Of a DNA stretch of 64,000 nucleotides, positions 41,987 to 52,878 are shown piece after piece. This stretch comes from Aquipuribacter sp. SD81 (GTDB lineage Bacteria > Actinomycetota > Actinomycetes > Actinomycetales > JBBAYJ01): assembly GCF_037153975.1 (NCBI RefSeq), contig NZ_JBBAYJ010000008.1:1-64000 (forward strand), in the 5' to 3' direction. The stretch's first letter is position 1. Each line of letters opens with the position of its first letter. Under the pieces are notes generated by a model. It had not been told where the DNA came from and made no database searches. It was given only the letters and a program-made list of their open reading frames with translations. Position numbers and translations under genes: made by a program.

Positions 41987-43753
41987 ATGACACAACCGGG
42001 GTCTGGTCACGCCGGTCGCGCGTGGGGGACGCTCGGCCTCGTGGCCAGCGGTCGCACGACCCGCTCCGACTCGTCCGGCGGCGGCGGTGCCGCGCCCGCC
42101 GACCCCGGGCCCGGGCGCGGGCCGCTACGCCGCGCGCAGGCGTCGTTCGGCCTCATGTGGACGGGCGAGAGCGCATTCATGGTGGCGCTCGCGGTCGTCG
42201 CCTTCCGCGACGGCGGCCTCGCGGCCGTCGGGGTGGTGACGGCGGTGCGGATGGTGACGGCTGCCGCGTTCACGCCGTTCCTCGCCGCGACGGCGGACCG
42301 GGTCCGCCGCGAGGTCGTCCTCGTCACCATCGGGCTCGTCCGCTCCGCCGCGCTCGGCGGCACGGCCGTGGTCGCCGCCGTCGGCGGCCCGATGGCCGTC
42401 ACGTACGGCTGCGCGGCCGTGGCGACCGTCGCGCTCGCCCTGTACCGCCCGGCGCACTCGGCCCTGCTGCCGGCCCTCGCACGCTCGCCGCGCGACCTCA
42501 CGGGCGCGAACGCGGTCCGCGGGATGCTCGACTCCGTGTCGGCGCTCGGCGGGCCGCTCGTCGCGGGGGCGCTGCTCGCCACCAGCAGCGCCGCGACCGT
42601 GTTCGCGGTGGGAGCGGTGCTGTCGCTGCTGTCGGGCCTCGCCGTGCTGGCGCTGCCCTACGACGCGCCGCCGCGCGCCGCCGCGGTCCGCGCCCCGGTC
42701 ACGCGCACGCTCGTCCAGGGCCTCGCGACCATCGCCGGCAACCGCGACCTCGCGCTCGTGACGTCGCTCGGTGTCGCGCAGACGCTCACGCGCGGCGCGC
42801 TCACGGTGCTCACCGTCGTCGTCGCGCTCGAGCTGCTCGACACCGGCGAACCCGGCGTCGGCGTCCTCAACGCCGCGGTCGGGGCCGGCGGGGTCCTCGG
42901 TTCGCTCGGCGCGCTCGCGCTGGTCGGGCGGGGCCGGCTCGCGTCCTGGTTCGGCGCCGGGGTCGCCCTCTTCGGGCTGCCGCTCGTCCTGGTGGGGGCC
43001 GTCCCGGTGCAGGTCGTGGCGCTCCTCGCGCTCGCGCTCGTCGGGGTCGGCAACGCCCTCGTCGACGTCGCGGGCTTCACGATCCTCGCCCGCCGCACCG
43101 ACGAGAGGGTGCTCGCGCGCATGTTCGCCGCCTTCGAGGCCGCACTCATGCTCGGCGTGGCCGCGGGTGGTCTCCTGGCGCCGCTCGCGGTGGACACCCT
43201 CGGGGCGCGGGGGTCGCTCGTCGCGGTCGGGCTGCTCGCGCCGGTCGCCGTCGTGCTGCGCCACGGGGCGCTGCGCCGCCTCGACAACGAGCTGCGGGTG
43301 CGCGACGCCGACATCGAGGTGCTGCGCGCGGTGCCCATGCTGCAGGCGCTGCCCGCCACGACCGTCGAGCAGCTCGCGGCGGACCTCGAGCACACGACCC
43401 ACGCGCCCGGTGCGACGGTCGTGGCGCAGGGCGAGGCGGGCGAGGAGTACTTCGTCGTCGTGTCCGGCCGGGCCGAGGTCGTGCGCGACGGCCGCCTCGT
43501 CAACGTCCTCGAGCGCGGCGCGGGCTTCGGCGACGTCGCCCTGCTCGCCGACGTGCCGCGGACGGCGACGGTCCGCGCGGGTGCCGACGGTCCGCTGCGG
43601 CTGGCGGCGCTCCGCCGCTCGGCCTTCCTCACGGCTGTGACGGGCTACCCGGCGAGCGCCGTCGCCGGGCGCCGGTCCGTCGCCGAGACCCGCTCACGCG
43701 ACGAGCAGCGGGACACCGCGCGCGGGGACCGCTCGCCGGAGGCCACCCCCTGA
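41987..43753 (+). CDS. MFS transporter with C-terminal cyclic-nucleotide-binding domain
   Basis: A 588-residue membrane protein. About residues 55-430 form a 10-12-helix MFS transporter of the drug-efflux/DHA3-like type (FGLMWTGESAFMVALAVVAF, ALYRPAHSALLPALARSP, ANAVRGMLDSVSALGGPLVAG). Residues about 450-550 are a cNMP-binding domain (VPMLQALPATTVEQLAADLE, GEAGEEYFVVVSGRAEVV). The phosphate-binding cassette reads FGDVALLADVPRTATV: the Arg is kept but the usual Glu is Asp. The ~35-residue tail is charged. ATG at 41987 has no clear ribosome binding site; a start near 42040 is possible. It is divergent from the MBL-fold gene and convergent with the glycosyltransferase operon (10-bp gap). Confidence 0.85.
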   Translation: MTQPGSGHAGRAWGTLGLVASGRTTRSDSSGGGGAAPADPGPGRGPLRRAQASFGLMWTGESAFMVALAVVAFRDGGLAAVGVVTAVRMVTAAAFTPFLAATADRVRREVVLVTIGLVRSAALGGTAVVAAVGGPMAVTYGCAAVATVALALYRPAHSALLPALARSPRDLTGANAVRGMLDSVSALGGPLVAGALLATSSAATVFAVGAVLSLLSGLAVLALPYDAPPRAAAVRAPVTRTLVQGLATIAGNRDLALVTSLGVAQTLTRGALTVLTVVVALELLDTGEPGVGVLNAAVGAGGVLGSLGALALVGRGRLASWFGAGVALFGLPLVLVGAVPVQVVALLALALVGVGNALVDVAGFTILARRTDERVLARMFAAFEAALMLGVAAGGLLAPLAVDTLGARGSLVAVGLLAPVAVVLRHGALRRLDNELRVRDADIEVLRAVPMLQALPATTVEQLAADLEHTTHAPGATVVAQGEAGEEYFVVVSGRAEVVRDGRLVNVLERGAGFGDVALLADVPRTATVRAGADGPLRLAALRRSAFLTAVTGYPASAVAGRRSVAETRSRDEQRDTARGDRSPEATP

Positions 43754-43762
43754 CGACAGGCG

Positions 43763-46176
<2,414 letters not shown>

Positions 46177-46180
<4 letters not shown>

Positions 46181-47136
46181 AGGCCCAGGTCCCGCATCGC
46201 GTCGGCGTGGCGGGCGAGGCCGGCCGTCACGACCTCGGGGTGCTCGGCGTACCAGGCCAGCTGCGCCTCGCGGACGGCCCGGTCGGTGACGGGCTCGCCG
46301 TTCACGAGCCAGTCGGGCCGCGCCCGGGCGGGGTCGAGCCCCAGGGCGTCGAGGACCTCCGGGTGCAGCGGCGCGAGGACCGAGCGCAGGAGCACGCGCC
46401 CGGGGTCGCGGGCCGTGGCGCCGGCTCCGAGCGCGTCGAGGACGCGCTGCACGAGCCCGACGAGCACAGGGTTGCCGGGGTGGTTGAGGGTGTGGGAGGC
46501 CTCGGCGCCGGCCGCCTCGAGCAGGTCGGACACGACGAGGGTGCCGTGGGCGGCCTCGCGGCGACGCAGCTCGGCCCGGCTCCGGTCGGCCACGGCGAGC
46601 AGACCCGCCCGCCCGGCGGTGCGGGGCGCCTCCGACGCCCCGGCGCCGCCCCGCGCGGACCCGGCGGGCGCGGCGGTCCGCGCGGCGAGGGCCAGCGTGC
46701 GCAGGTCGTGGTACGGCACGACGGGGGGCTCGCCCGCGCCGTCGACCCGGACGAGCGCCTGGTAGGGGTGCAGCCGGGAGTCCCGCACGACCGGGACGAG
46801 GACCAGCCGCGCCGCCGGGGCGGCTGCGGCGACCTCGGCCGTCCCCAGCGGCAGCCCGTGGTAGCCGTCCCGGACCGGCTGCGACACGAGCACGGCGCAC
46901 GTCCGCAGCAGGCGCGTCAGGTGGGGCTCGTCGCCGGCGACGAGCTCGTGCACCGGCGGCACGCGGACGCAGCGGAACGTGTGCGTGCTCGTCTCGAGCA
47001 CGACCCGCATCGCCTCGGCCTGGCAGTTGCCGTGCACGACGAGCACCGGCCGGTCGTCGCCGGCCGTCGCGTCGCCCACGCCGTAGAAGTCGCCGTAGTG
47101 ACGGGTGCGGCCGTCGACCGGCGGGGTGGCCGTCAC
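46177..47136 (-). CDS. WcbI-like polysaccharide biosynthesis protein
   Basis: A 319-residue protein of the WcbI family, known from Burkholderia capsule synthesis, where it is an SGNH-like putative acetyl- or acyl-transferase. The diagnostic opening is seen as PVLVVHGNCQAEAMRVVLE, followed by the family's RVPPVHEL, and VLVSQPVRDGYHGLPLGT. A long Ala/Gly linker (about 180-200) precedes a helical C-terminal part (SHTLNHPGNPVLVGLVQRVL). GTG start overlaps the upstream glycosyltransferase stop by 4 bp, and its own stop overlaps the next gene. Probable role: modification of the surface glycan. Confidence 0.82.
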
Positions 47137-49277
47137 CAGCGCCCGCCGGCGGCGGCGAGGGTGTGCAGGCGGGCGTGCTCGGCGGCGACCGCCGCGCGCT
47201 CGTGCAGGCGTTCGGCGAGCACGGGGGCACGGTCGCCGTCCCGGCGCAGTGCGGCGCTGAGGGCACCGGCCAGCGCGGCGGGGTCCGGCCCGGCCGGCCC
47301 GCTGGGGAAGGCGTGGACCTCGTGCTGCTCGGCCCACCGACCGAGCGCGGGCGCGACGACGGGGGTGCCGACGTCGTGGCACGCCTCGACCCACCCGCTG
47401 TGGGTGCCCCAGCGGTAGGGCAGGACCAGGGCGGACAGCCCGGCGAGCTCCGGCCACAGACGCTCCGCCGGCGTCCGGGGACCGACCTGCAGGTCGAGGA
47501 GGCCGTCGTCGTGGGCCCGGCGGAGGACGGCGACGAGGTCGGCGTCGGGCCGGGGGAAGCCGGGCTCGAGCACCTCCTGCCGCAGCGTCACCCGCAGCGT
47601 GGCGGGTCCGAGGTCGGCGAGCGCCTCGCGCACCTGCGGGCCCAGCAGCGCGCGCACGACGGCCGGGTCGGTGCCGGGGCGCAGCAGGCCGAGCGGGCAG
47701 CCGACGACCCGCTCGGCCGGGCGCGTCCGTGCCCGGCCCAGCACGTCGGGCGGTGCGAGGTGGGGGTGCCGGACCACGACGGGGCGGCGCCCGAAGCGCC
47801 GCGCGACCTCGTCCGCGGCCCCGGGCGTGAGGGTGAGCAGCCCCGCGGCGCGCCGGGCGAGCAGCGCGAGCTGCGCCTCGTGCGGTGCCTGGTCGACCAG
47901 GTGCGGGTTCTGCAGGTCGTGCACCGTCCACACGACGCGCACACCGGCGTCGTCCGCGGCGTCGAGCACCGCCGACAGCTCCTCGACCCCGACGGACTCG
48001 AAGCCGAAGTGCACGTGCAGCACGTCGACCGCGGCGCCGTGCTCGGCCAGCCAGCGCCGGCCGTCGCGCCAGCGGAACGGCGGCAGGTCCGGCTGCGAGG
48101 TCCGCACGGGCGGGTCGACCACGGGCGCGGTGACCGGGTAGGCCGCGGACGCCGGGGTGGCCGCGCCCTCGACGGTCGTCGCGTGGCGGACGTAGTCGTG
48201 GTCGGCCGGCACGTGCACGACCCGCACGGGCGGCGGGGCGGCGGACGACACGGTCGAGGCGGCGACCTCGCGCACCACCGCGGCCGCGCGGACGGCGCCG
48301 GCGCCGTCGGACCACGTGCGCCAGCGGGCCGCCGCGGCGTCGCGGTCCGCGGCCAGCCGGTCGAGGAGCGCGGGCCACCGCGCCGGCGCGGGCCACGCGT
48401 CGGCGGTCTCCGCCACCCCGGCGGTGCGCAGCAGCCGCGCGAGCTCGACCTGCTCGTCGAAGGGGCGTGGCTGCGGCAGGGCGAGGAACGGGACGCCCGC
48501 CGCGGCGACGTCGGCGGTGAGCCCGCCGCCGCAGGGCCCGACCACGACGTCCGCGCCGCTCAGCAGCGGCCACACGTCGGCGACGTGGCCGTGCTCGACG
48601 ACCTCGTCGGGCCGCCCGACCGCGCCCTCCAGCTCGCCCGCCACGTGCCAGTGCCACCCGGTCGTTGTGAGCGCGGCGGCGCGGACGTCGGCCCCGCGCA
48701 CCCCGTGCCCGCCCGTCCCGACCGCGAGGACCGCGCAGCGGCCGGGCGGGCAGCCGCGGTCGGGTACCGCGGGTGGCCGTCCGTCGAAGCGGGAGAAGGC
48801 GCCGGTCCACCGGGTCCTGCCCGCCCACCCGGGCTCGTCCCCGCCGTGCGCGGTGCGCGGCCACGGCGCGAGCAGGGCGGCCGCGGTGGCGTAGCCGAGG
48901 TGGTGCGCGGGGTCGTCCCGCACGCCGGGCTGGAGCACCGCGACGGTCGGCAGGCCGAGCAGCCGGCCGAGCAGCAGCATCTCCACCGACACGTCGACGA
49001 CGAGCAGCCGGCACCCGGTGCGACGCGCCCACGCCGCGACCGCCTCGGCCCGACCGAGCATCCCGCTCTCGCCCCGTGGCGCCCAGTGCAGCGCGCCGCC
49101 GGCGGTCGGGTCGTCGGTGCGGGCCGAGCCCGTGTCCCGCGGCAGGGCCAGCCACTCCACACCGTTCGCCGGCTCGCCGCTGCCCATGCCGGTGACCGGT
49201 TCCCCCAGGTGCGGCGCGACGGCCTCGAGCCGCCGCCGGTGGCCGGAGCCGTGGTCGTGGACGTACCAACCGATCAT
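47133..49277 (-). CDS. Glycosyltransferase fusion: GT28/MurG-like plus GT4-like
   Basis: A 714-residue cytoplasmic protein. Residues about 1-345 are a GT-B fold of the GT1/GT28 kind (GWYVHDHGSGHRRRLEAVAPHL opening; nucleotide-sugar site GADVVVGPCGGGLTADVAAA and LPQPRPFDEQVELARLL). Residues about 365-710 are a second GT-B domain of GT4 type (DVLHVHFGFESVGVEELSAV, VRVVWTVHDLQNPH, LVLPYRWGTHSGWVEACHDV, GTPVVAPALG). ATG overlaps the stop of the upstream gene (ATGA). Fused transferases suggest that two successive sugars are added without release of the intermediate (inference). Confidence 0.87.
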   Translation of the reverse strand: MIGWYVHDHGSGHRRRLEAVAPHLGEPVTGMGSGEPANGVEWLALPRDTGSARTDDPTAGGALHWAPRGESGMLGRAEAVAAWARRTGCRLLVVDVSVEMLLLGRLLGLPTVAVLQPGVRDDPAHHLGYATAAALLAPWPRTAHGGDEPGWAGRTRWTGAFSRFDGRPPAVPDRGCPPGRCAVLAVGTGGHGVRGADVRAAALTTTGWHWHVAGELEGAVGRPDEVVEHGHVADVWPLLSGADVVVGPCGGGLTADVAAAGVPFLALPQPRPFDEQVELARLLRTAGVAETADAWPAPARWPALLDRLAADRDAAAARWRTWSDGAGAVRAAAVVREVAASTVSSAAPPPVRVVHVPADHDYVRHATTVEGAATPASAAYPVTAPVVDPPVRTSQPDLPPFRWRDGRRWLAEHGAAVDVLHVHFGFESVGVEELSAVLDAADDAGVRVVWTVHDLQNPHLVDQAPHEAQLALLARRAAGLLTLTPGAADEVARRFGRRPVVVRHPHLAPPDVLGRARTRPAERVVGCPLGLLRPGTDPAVVRALLGPQVREALADLGPATLRVTLRQEVLEPGFPRPDADLVAVLRRAHDDGLLDLQVGPRTPAERLWPELAGLSALVLPYRWGTHSGWVEACHDVGTPVVAPALGRWAEQHEVHAFPSGPAGPDPAALAGALSAALRRDGDRAPVLAERLHERAAVAAEHARLHTLAAAGGRW

Positions 49278-50440
49278 GCGGCCGCCCGGTACACCTGCAC
49301 GTACCGCTCGGCCATCGCCGTCACGCTCAGCGTCGCCAGCGCGTGGGACCGGACCCGACGGCGGTCCATCGCCAGCGCGCGGTCCGCCGCCCGGGCGAGG
49401 TCCGCCACGTCGTCCGGTGCGGCGAGCACGCCGCCGCGGCTGCCCACGACGTCGCGCAGGCCGCCGCGGTCGAAGGCGGCCACGGGCGTGCCGCACAGCA
49501 TCGCCTCGGCCGCGACGAGGCCGAACGGCTCGTCCCAGCACGGCGTCACGAGCGCGCAGGCCGAGCTCCCGACGAGCCGGGCGAGCGCGTCGACGCCGAG
49601 GTGCCCGGCGTAGCGGACGCGGTCGGACAGCAGCGGCTCGACCTCCTCGGCGAAGTAGCGCTGGTCGTGCACCGGGCCCGCCAGGACGACGTCGCGGTCG
49701 AGCAGCCGGGCCGCGCGCACCGCGAGGTGGGGCGCCTTCTCCGGCACGATCCGCCCCGACCACACGAGGTCGCGTCCGCCGGGGCCGGCCGGCCACAGCA
49801 GCGGGTCGACGCCGTTGCCGACGACCTCGACCTCGCCGAGCACGTGGGACCAGCGCTCGGCGACGTCCCGGGAGACCGCGAGGAAGCGGCTCGCGAGGGC
49901 CCCGTCGAGCGCGCCGGCCTCCTGCCACGCGTTCGGTGGCGTGTGCAGCGTCGTGACCATGCGCGTGCCGAGCAGCGGCGCCATGGCGAGCGGCAGGTAG
50001 TGGAGGCTGTTGTTGTGGACGAGGTCGAGCCGGTCCACGTCGCGCAGCAGCCGGGACATGGTCTGCTGCATGCACCGGTGCTCCCACAGGAAGTGCTCCG
50101 GCGGGGCGGCGATGTCGGCCCGGGCGGCCGCCGACACCGGCGGCGGGGCGAAGACGGGGACGACCGTGGCCACCGAGCGGTCGCTGTCGCCGTGGGCGTA
50201 CATGACGACCTCGTGCCCGGCCGCCGTCAGCGAGCGGGCGAGCGACCAGGTGTGCGCCTCCAGGCCGCCCGCGAACGGCTGGGCGACGGGGAACCGCAGC
50301 CCCGCGACGAGGCCGATCCGCAGCGGGCGCAGCGCGGGGTCGGGCGCGGGGGGCACCGGACGGGTGCGGGTGCGGCCCCGGTACCGACGGGGCAGACGGG
50401 ACAGATCGGTCGCCACGAGGTCTGCTGCGGCTCGCGCCAT
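49274..50440 (-). CDS. GT4-family glycosyltransferase
   Basis: A 388-residue GT-B glycosyltransferase. The N-terminal acceptor domain starts LRIGLVAGLRFPVAQPFAGGLEAHTWSL, with the glycine-rich GGLE turn typical of GT4. The C-terminal donor domain has NGVDPLLWPAG, DLVWSGRIVPEKAPHLAV and the retaining EX7E motif EPFGLVAAEAMLCGTPV. ATG start at 50440; upstream there is only a weak box. First gene of the four-gene operon; its promoter lies in the 262-bp gap shared with the divergent GT2 gene. Confidence 0.92.
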   Translation of the reverse strand: MARAAADLVATDLSRLPRRYRGRTRTRPVPPAPDPALRPLRIGLVAGLRFPVAQPFAGGLEAHTWSLARSLTAAGHEVVMYAHGDSDRSVATVVPVFAPPPVSAAARADIAAPPEHFLWEHRCMQQTMSRLLRDVDRLDLVHNNSLHYLPLAMAPLLGTRMVTTLHTPPNAWQEAGALDGALASRFLAVSRDVAERWSHVLGEVEVVGNGVDPLLWPAGPGGRDLVWSGRIVPEKAPHLAVRAARLLDRDVVLAGPVHDQRYFAEEVEPLLSDRVRYAGHLGVDALARLVGSSACALVTPCWDEPFGLVAAEAMLCGTPVAAFDRGGLRDVVGSRGGVLAAPDDVADLARAADRALAMDRRRVRSHALATLSVTAMAERYVQVYRAAA

Positions 50441-50702
50441 CCGTGCTCCATCCCTTGCTGGCCCCCGTGGGGGCGACGTCGACGTACGGCGACACCGCCG
50501 GTCCGTGAGCCACGTGAGATGGCTGTCGCAGTATCACGGCGGGGCTGCGCCCCCACCACTCGACCGCCGGACGCCGCCGGGCCCACCGGCGCGCCGGGCG
50601 TCGACGGCTGTGCTGTCATCGGCGCGTGCCCGGACGCCCCCCGCCCGCCCCCGCCCGACGTGTGCCCGGGACGCAGCCCGGCGGTACGCGGGGAGGACGG
50701 TC

Positions 50703-51518
50703 GTGAGCCCCCGGGTCAGCGTCGTGACGATCGTGCGGGGCCGGCTGGAGCACCTGCGCCGGCAGGGCTGGGGCCTCGCGGAGCAGGACGAGCCGCACCC
50801 GGAGTGGGTGGTCGTCCGCATGGGCGGGCCCGACCCGTCCGCGGTCCTCACCGAGGGGCCACGGCCCGTGCTCGTCGAGCTCGACGTGCCGGACGGTTCG
50901 CCGCTGCCGCTGGCGGCGGCCCGCAACGCCGGCATCGCCGCCGCGTCGGGGGAGACCGTCGTGCTGCTCGACGTGGACGCCGTCCCCGGCCCGCAGACGC
51001 TGCGCCGCTACGGCGACGCCGCGGAGCGCACCGGCGGGGCCGTGGCCGGACCGGTGTCGTACCTGCCCGCGGGTGTGCCCGCGACGCACGCGGACCTCGG
51101 CACGCTCGCTGGGGCGGGCCGGCCGCACCCGGCCCGCCCCGTCCCCGCCGACGGCGAGCTGCTCCCCGAGCAGCGGTGGGAGCTGCTGTGGACGGTGTCC
51201 ATGGCCGCCCCGGCGGCGCTGCTGCGCCGGGTCGGCGGCTTCGACGAGCGCTACACCGGCTACGGCGCCGAGGACACCGACCTCGCGATGCGGCTGCGCG
51301 CGAGCGGCGCGCCGCTGCACTGGGTGGGCGGCGCGTGGGCGTACCACCAGCACCACGAGGAGGTCGGCCGCCGGGACCGCGTGCCCGACATCGTCCGCAA
51401 CGCCTCGACGTTCCGGCGGACGTGGGGGTGGTGGCCGATGGCGGGGTGGCTCGCCGACCTGGCGGCCGAGGGGCGGGTCGAGTGGGACCCGGACGGGACG
51501 ACGCTGCGGGAGGTGTAG
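50703..51518 (+). CDS. GT2-family glycosyltransferase
   Basis: A 271-residue GT-A glycosyltransferase. It begins PRVSVVTIVRGRLEHLRRQG, has LPLAAARNAGIAAASGETVVLLDVDAVP (metal-binding DVD), and the acceptor-side signature GGFDERYTGYGAEDTDLAMRL; WAYHQHHEE follows. GTG start at 50703 after GGGGAGGA. Divergent from the glycosyltransferase operon, to which it probably belongs functionally. Convergent with the MerR gene, 12 bp away. Confidence 0.9.
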   Translation: MSPRVSVVTIVRGRLEHLRRQGWGLAEQDEPHPEWVVVRMGGPDPSAVLTEGPRPVLVELDVPDGSPLPLAAARNAGIAAASGETVVLLDVDAVPGPQTLRRYGDAAERTGGAVAGPVSYLPAGVPATHADLGTLAGAGRPHPARPVPADGELLPEQRWELLWTVSMAAPAALLRRVGGFDERYTGYGAEDTDLAMRLRASGAPLHWVGGAWAYHQHHEEVGRRDRVPDIVRNASTFRRTWGWWPMAGWLADLAAEGRVEWDPDGTTLREV

Positions 51519-51530
51519 GGCCGACGGGGT

Positions 51531-52325
51531 TCAGCTGATGCGGAAGACGGGCCACCCGAGCTCGGTCCGCCACGCCGAGGGGTCGGGCGTGTCACGCGGG
51601 CCGACCAGGTACGACTCCCGCACCGGCCCGGCGACCGACATCGCGTTGCGGACCACCCAGCTGCCGAGCTCGCCGTACGTGACGTCGATGTCGTCGTGGG
51701 CGCCCACGTGAGTGGTGACCGCGAGCTCGACGGCGGGCAGGGTGGCACCGTGCACCCGCCCTGTCCGGGGTGGGTCGGGTGCCGGCAGGTAGACGAGGAC
51801 GCGACCCTGCCCCTCCTCGAACAGGGCGTTGTCGAACGCGCCGCCGGGTGGCCCGTCCGCGGCGTCACCCACGGCTGCGTCGAGCTCGGCCATGGCTCCC
51901 GCGTACCAGCTCAGCACGTCGTGGGCGTGCACGACGTCCGCCACGGCGGCGACGGTACGGGCGGGCTCGGCCCGCAGCCCGACCTCGACGGGCGAGGGCT
52001 CGGGACGCAGCAGGCGGCGCAACGAGGCGACCGCGGACCGCGTGCGGTCGAGCTCCGCCTCGAGCCGCTGCAGGTGCTGCGCCACGAGGCCCGCGCGAAC
52101 CCACGGGTCCGGTGCACGCAGGATGCGCCCGATCTCGGCCAGCGGCACGTCGAGCTCGCGGAGCCGGTGCACCACCTGTGCGACGGGTACCTGGTCGACG
52201 TCGTAGTACCGGTAGCCGGTGGCCGGGTCCACGACCGTGGGCTCGAGGAGGGCCGCCTCGTGGTAGCGGCGCAGGGTGCGGACGCTCAGGTGCGTGAGGC
52301 GCGAGAACTCCCCGATGGTGAGCAC
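51531..52325 (-). CDS. MerR-family regulator with GyrI-like effector domain
   Basis: A 264-residue regulator. Residues 1-70 are the MerR winged helix (TIGEFSRLTHLSVRTLRRYH, then GYRYYDVDQVPVAQVVHRLR), about 75-110 the dimerisation coiled coil and about 120-264 a GyrI-like/effector-binding domain (RAEPARTVAAVADVV, LFEEGQGRVLVYLPA), as in BmrR- and SoxR-like drug sensors. GTG start at 52325. A 23-bp palindrome lies just upstream, between it and the divergent SnoaL-like gene. This layout indicates that both are controlled by the regulator, with a hydrophobic or drug-like ligand (inference). Confidence 0.9.
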   Translation of the reverse strand: MLTIGEFSRLTHLSVRTLRRYHEAALLEPTVVDPATGYRYYDVDQVPVAQVVHRLRELDVPLAEIGRILRAPDPWVRAGLVAQHLQRLEAELDRTRSAVASLRRLLRPEPSPVEVGLRAEPARTVAAVADVVHAHDVLSWYAGAMAELDAAVGDAADGPPGGAFDNALFEEGQGRVLVYLPAPDPPRTGRVHGATLPAVELAVTTHVGAHDDIDVTYGELGSWVVRNAMSVAGPVRESYLVGPRDTPDPSAWRTELGWPVFRIS

Positions 52326-52337
52326 CTGCGCAGTGTC

Positions 52338-52360
52338 GACCCTCCCCCAGGGGGAGGGTC
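52338..52360. promoter_or_regulatory. MerR-type operator (23-bp palindrome)
   Basis: GACCCTCCCCC and GGGGGAGGGTC, 11-bp perfect arms around a central A. A third half-site GGACCCTCCC follows at 52368-52377. MerR proteins bind such dyads in over-long promoter spacers; no clear -35/-10 is seen. Confidence 0.75.
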
Positions 52361-52403
52361 CAGCGCTGGACCCTCCCGCGTGGCGAGGCCGGATGGTGCT
52401 CGC

Positions 52404-52766
52404 ATGACGACCTCACCCGCCTCGCAGACCGCCAGCCTCCCCGCCGCCGTCCGTGACTTCGTCGCGGCGCACGTCGTTCGCGACCCTGACACCGCGGTGA
52501 TCTTCCTCAGCGACGACGTCGTCGTCACCGACCAGGGCCGAACGGTCCACGGCCGCGACGCCGCCCTCGCCCTCCTCCGGGAGGCGAGCACCGCCTTCGA
52601 CTACACGACCGAGCAGATCGGCGTCCGGCAGGTGGACGACATGCGCTGGGTGGTGACGCTGCGGCTCGAGGGCACGTTCCCGGGCGGCGTCGCTGAGCTC
52701 GACCACCGCTTCACGCTGCGTGGCGACTCGGTGGCCGAGCTCGTCATCGCCGACGCCGAGGGCTGA
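52404..52766 (+). CDS. SnoaL/NTF2-like protein
   Basis: A 120-residue NTF2-fold protein of the SnoaL-like type: RDFVAAHVVRDPDTAVIFLS, DDVVVTDQGRTVHGRDAALAL, FDYTTEQIGVRQVDDMRWVV and LDHRFTLRGDSVAELVIADA. Members are small cone-shaped ligand-binding proteins or isomerases; no catalytic residue can be named here. ATG start at 52404, weak RBS (GGATGG). Divergent from the MerR/GyrI gene across a palindromic operator, so likely induced by the regulator's ligand. A frameshifted paralogue lies at 27525-27819. Confidence 0.85.
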   Translation: MTTSPASQTASLPAAVRDFVAAHVVRDPDTAVIFLSDDVVVTDQGRTVHGRDAALALLREASTAFDYTTEQIGVRQVDDMRWVVTLRLEGTFPGGVAELDHRFTLRGDSVAELVIADAEG

Positions 52767-52801
52767 TGGCGCACCGCCGTCGTGGCGGGCCGCATCGAGG
52801 A

Positions 52802-52840
52802 CGACAGCGGGCCGGGGGAGCGCCCCCCGGCCCGCCGTCG
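52802..52840. terminator. Bidirectional terminator between convergent SnoaL-like and GH43 genes
   Basis: Core 12-bp perfect stem (52807-52818 with 52824-52835), extended by CGAC/GTCG beyond one mismatch, around a 5-nt loop. It lies between two convergent stop codons. Confidence 0.75.
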
Positions 52841-52878
52841 TGGCGTGGTCGTCGGACCACGCCGTCACGCCACGGTCG

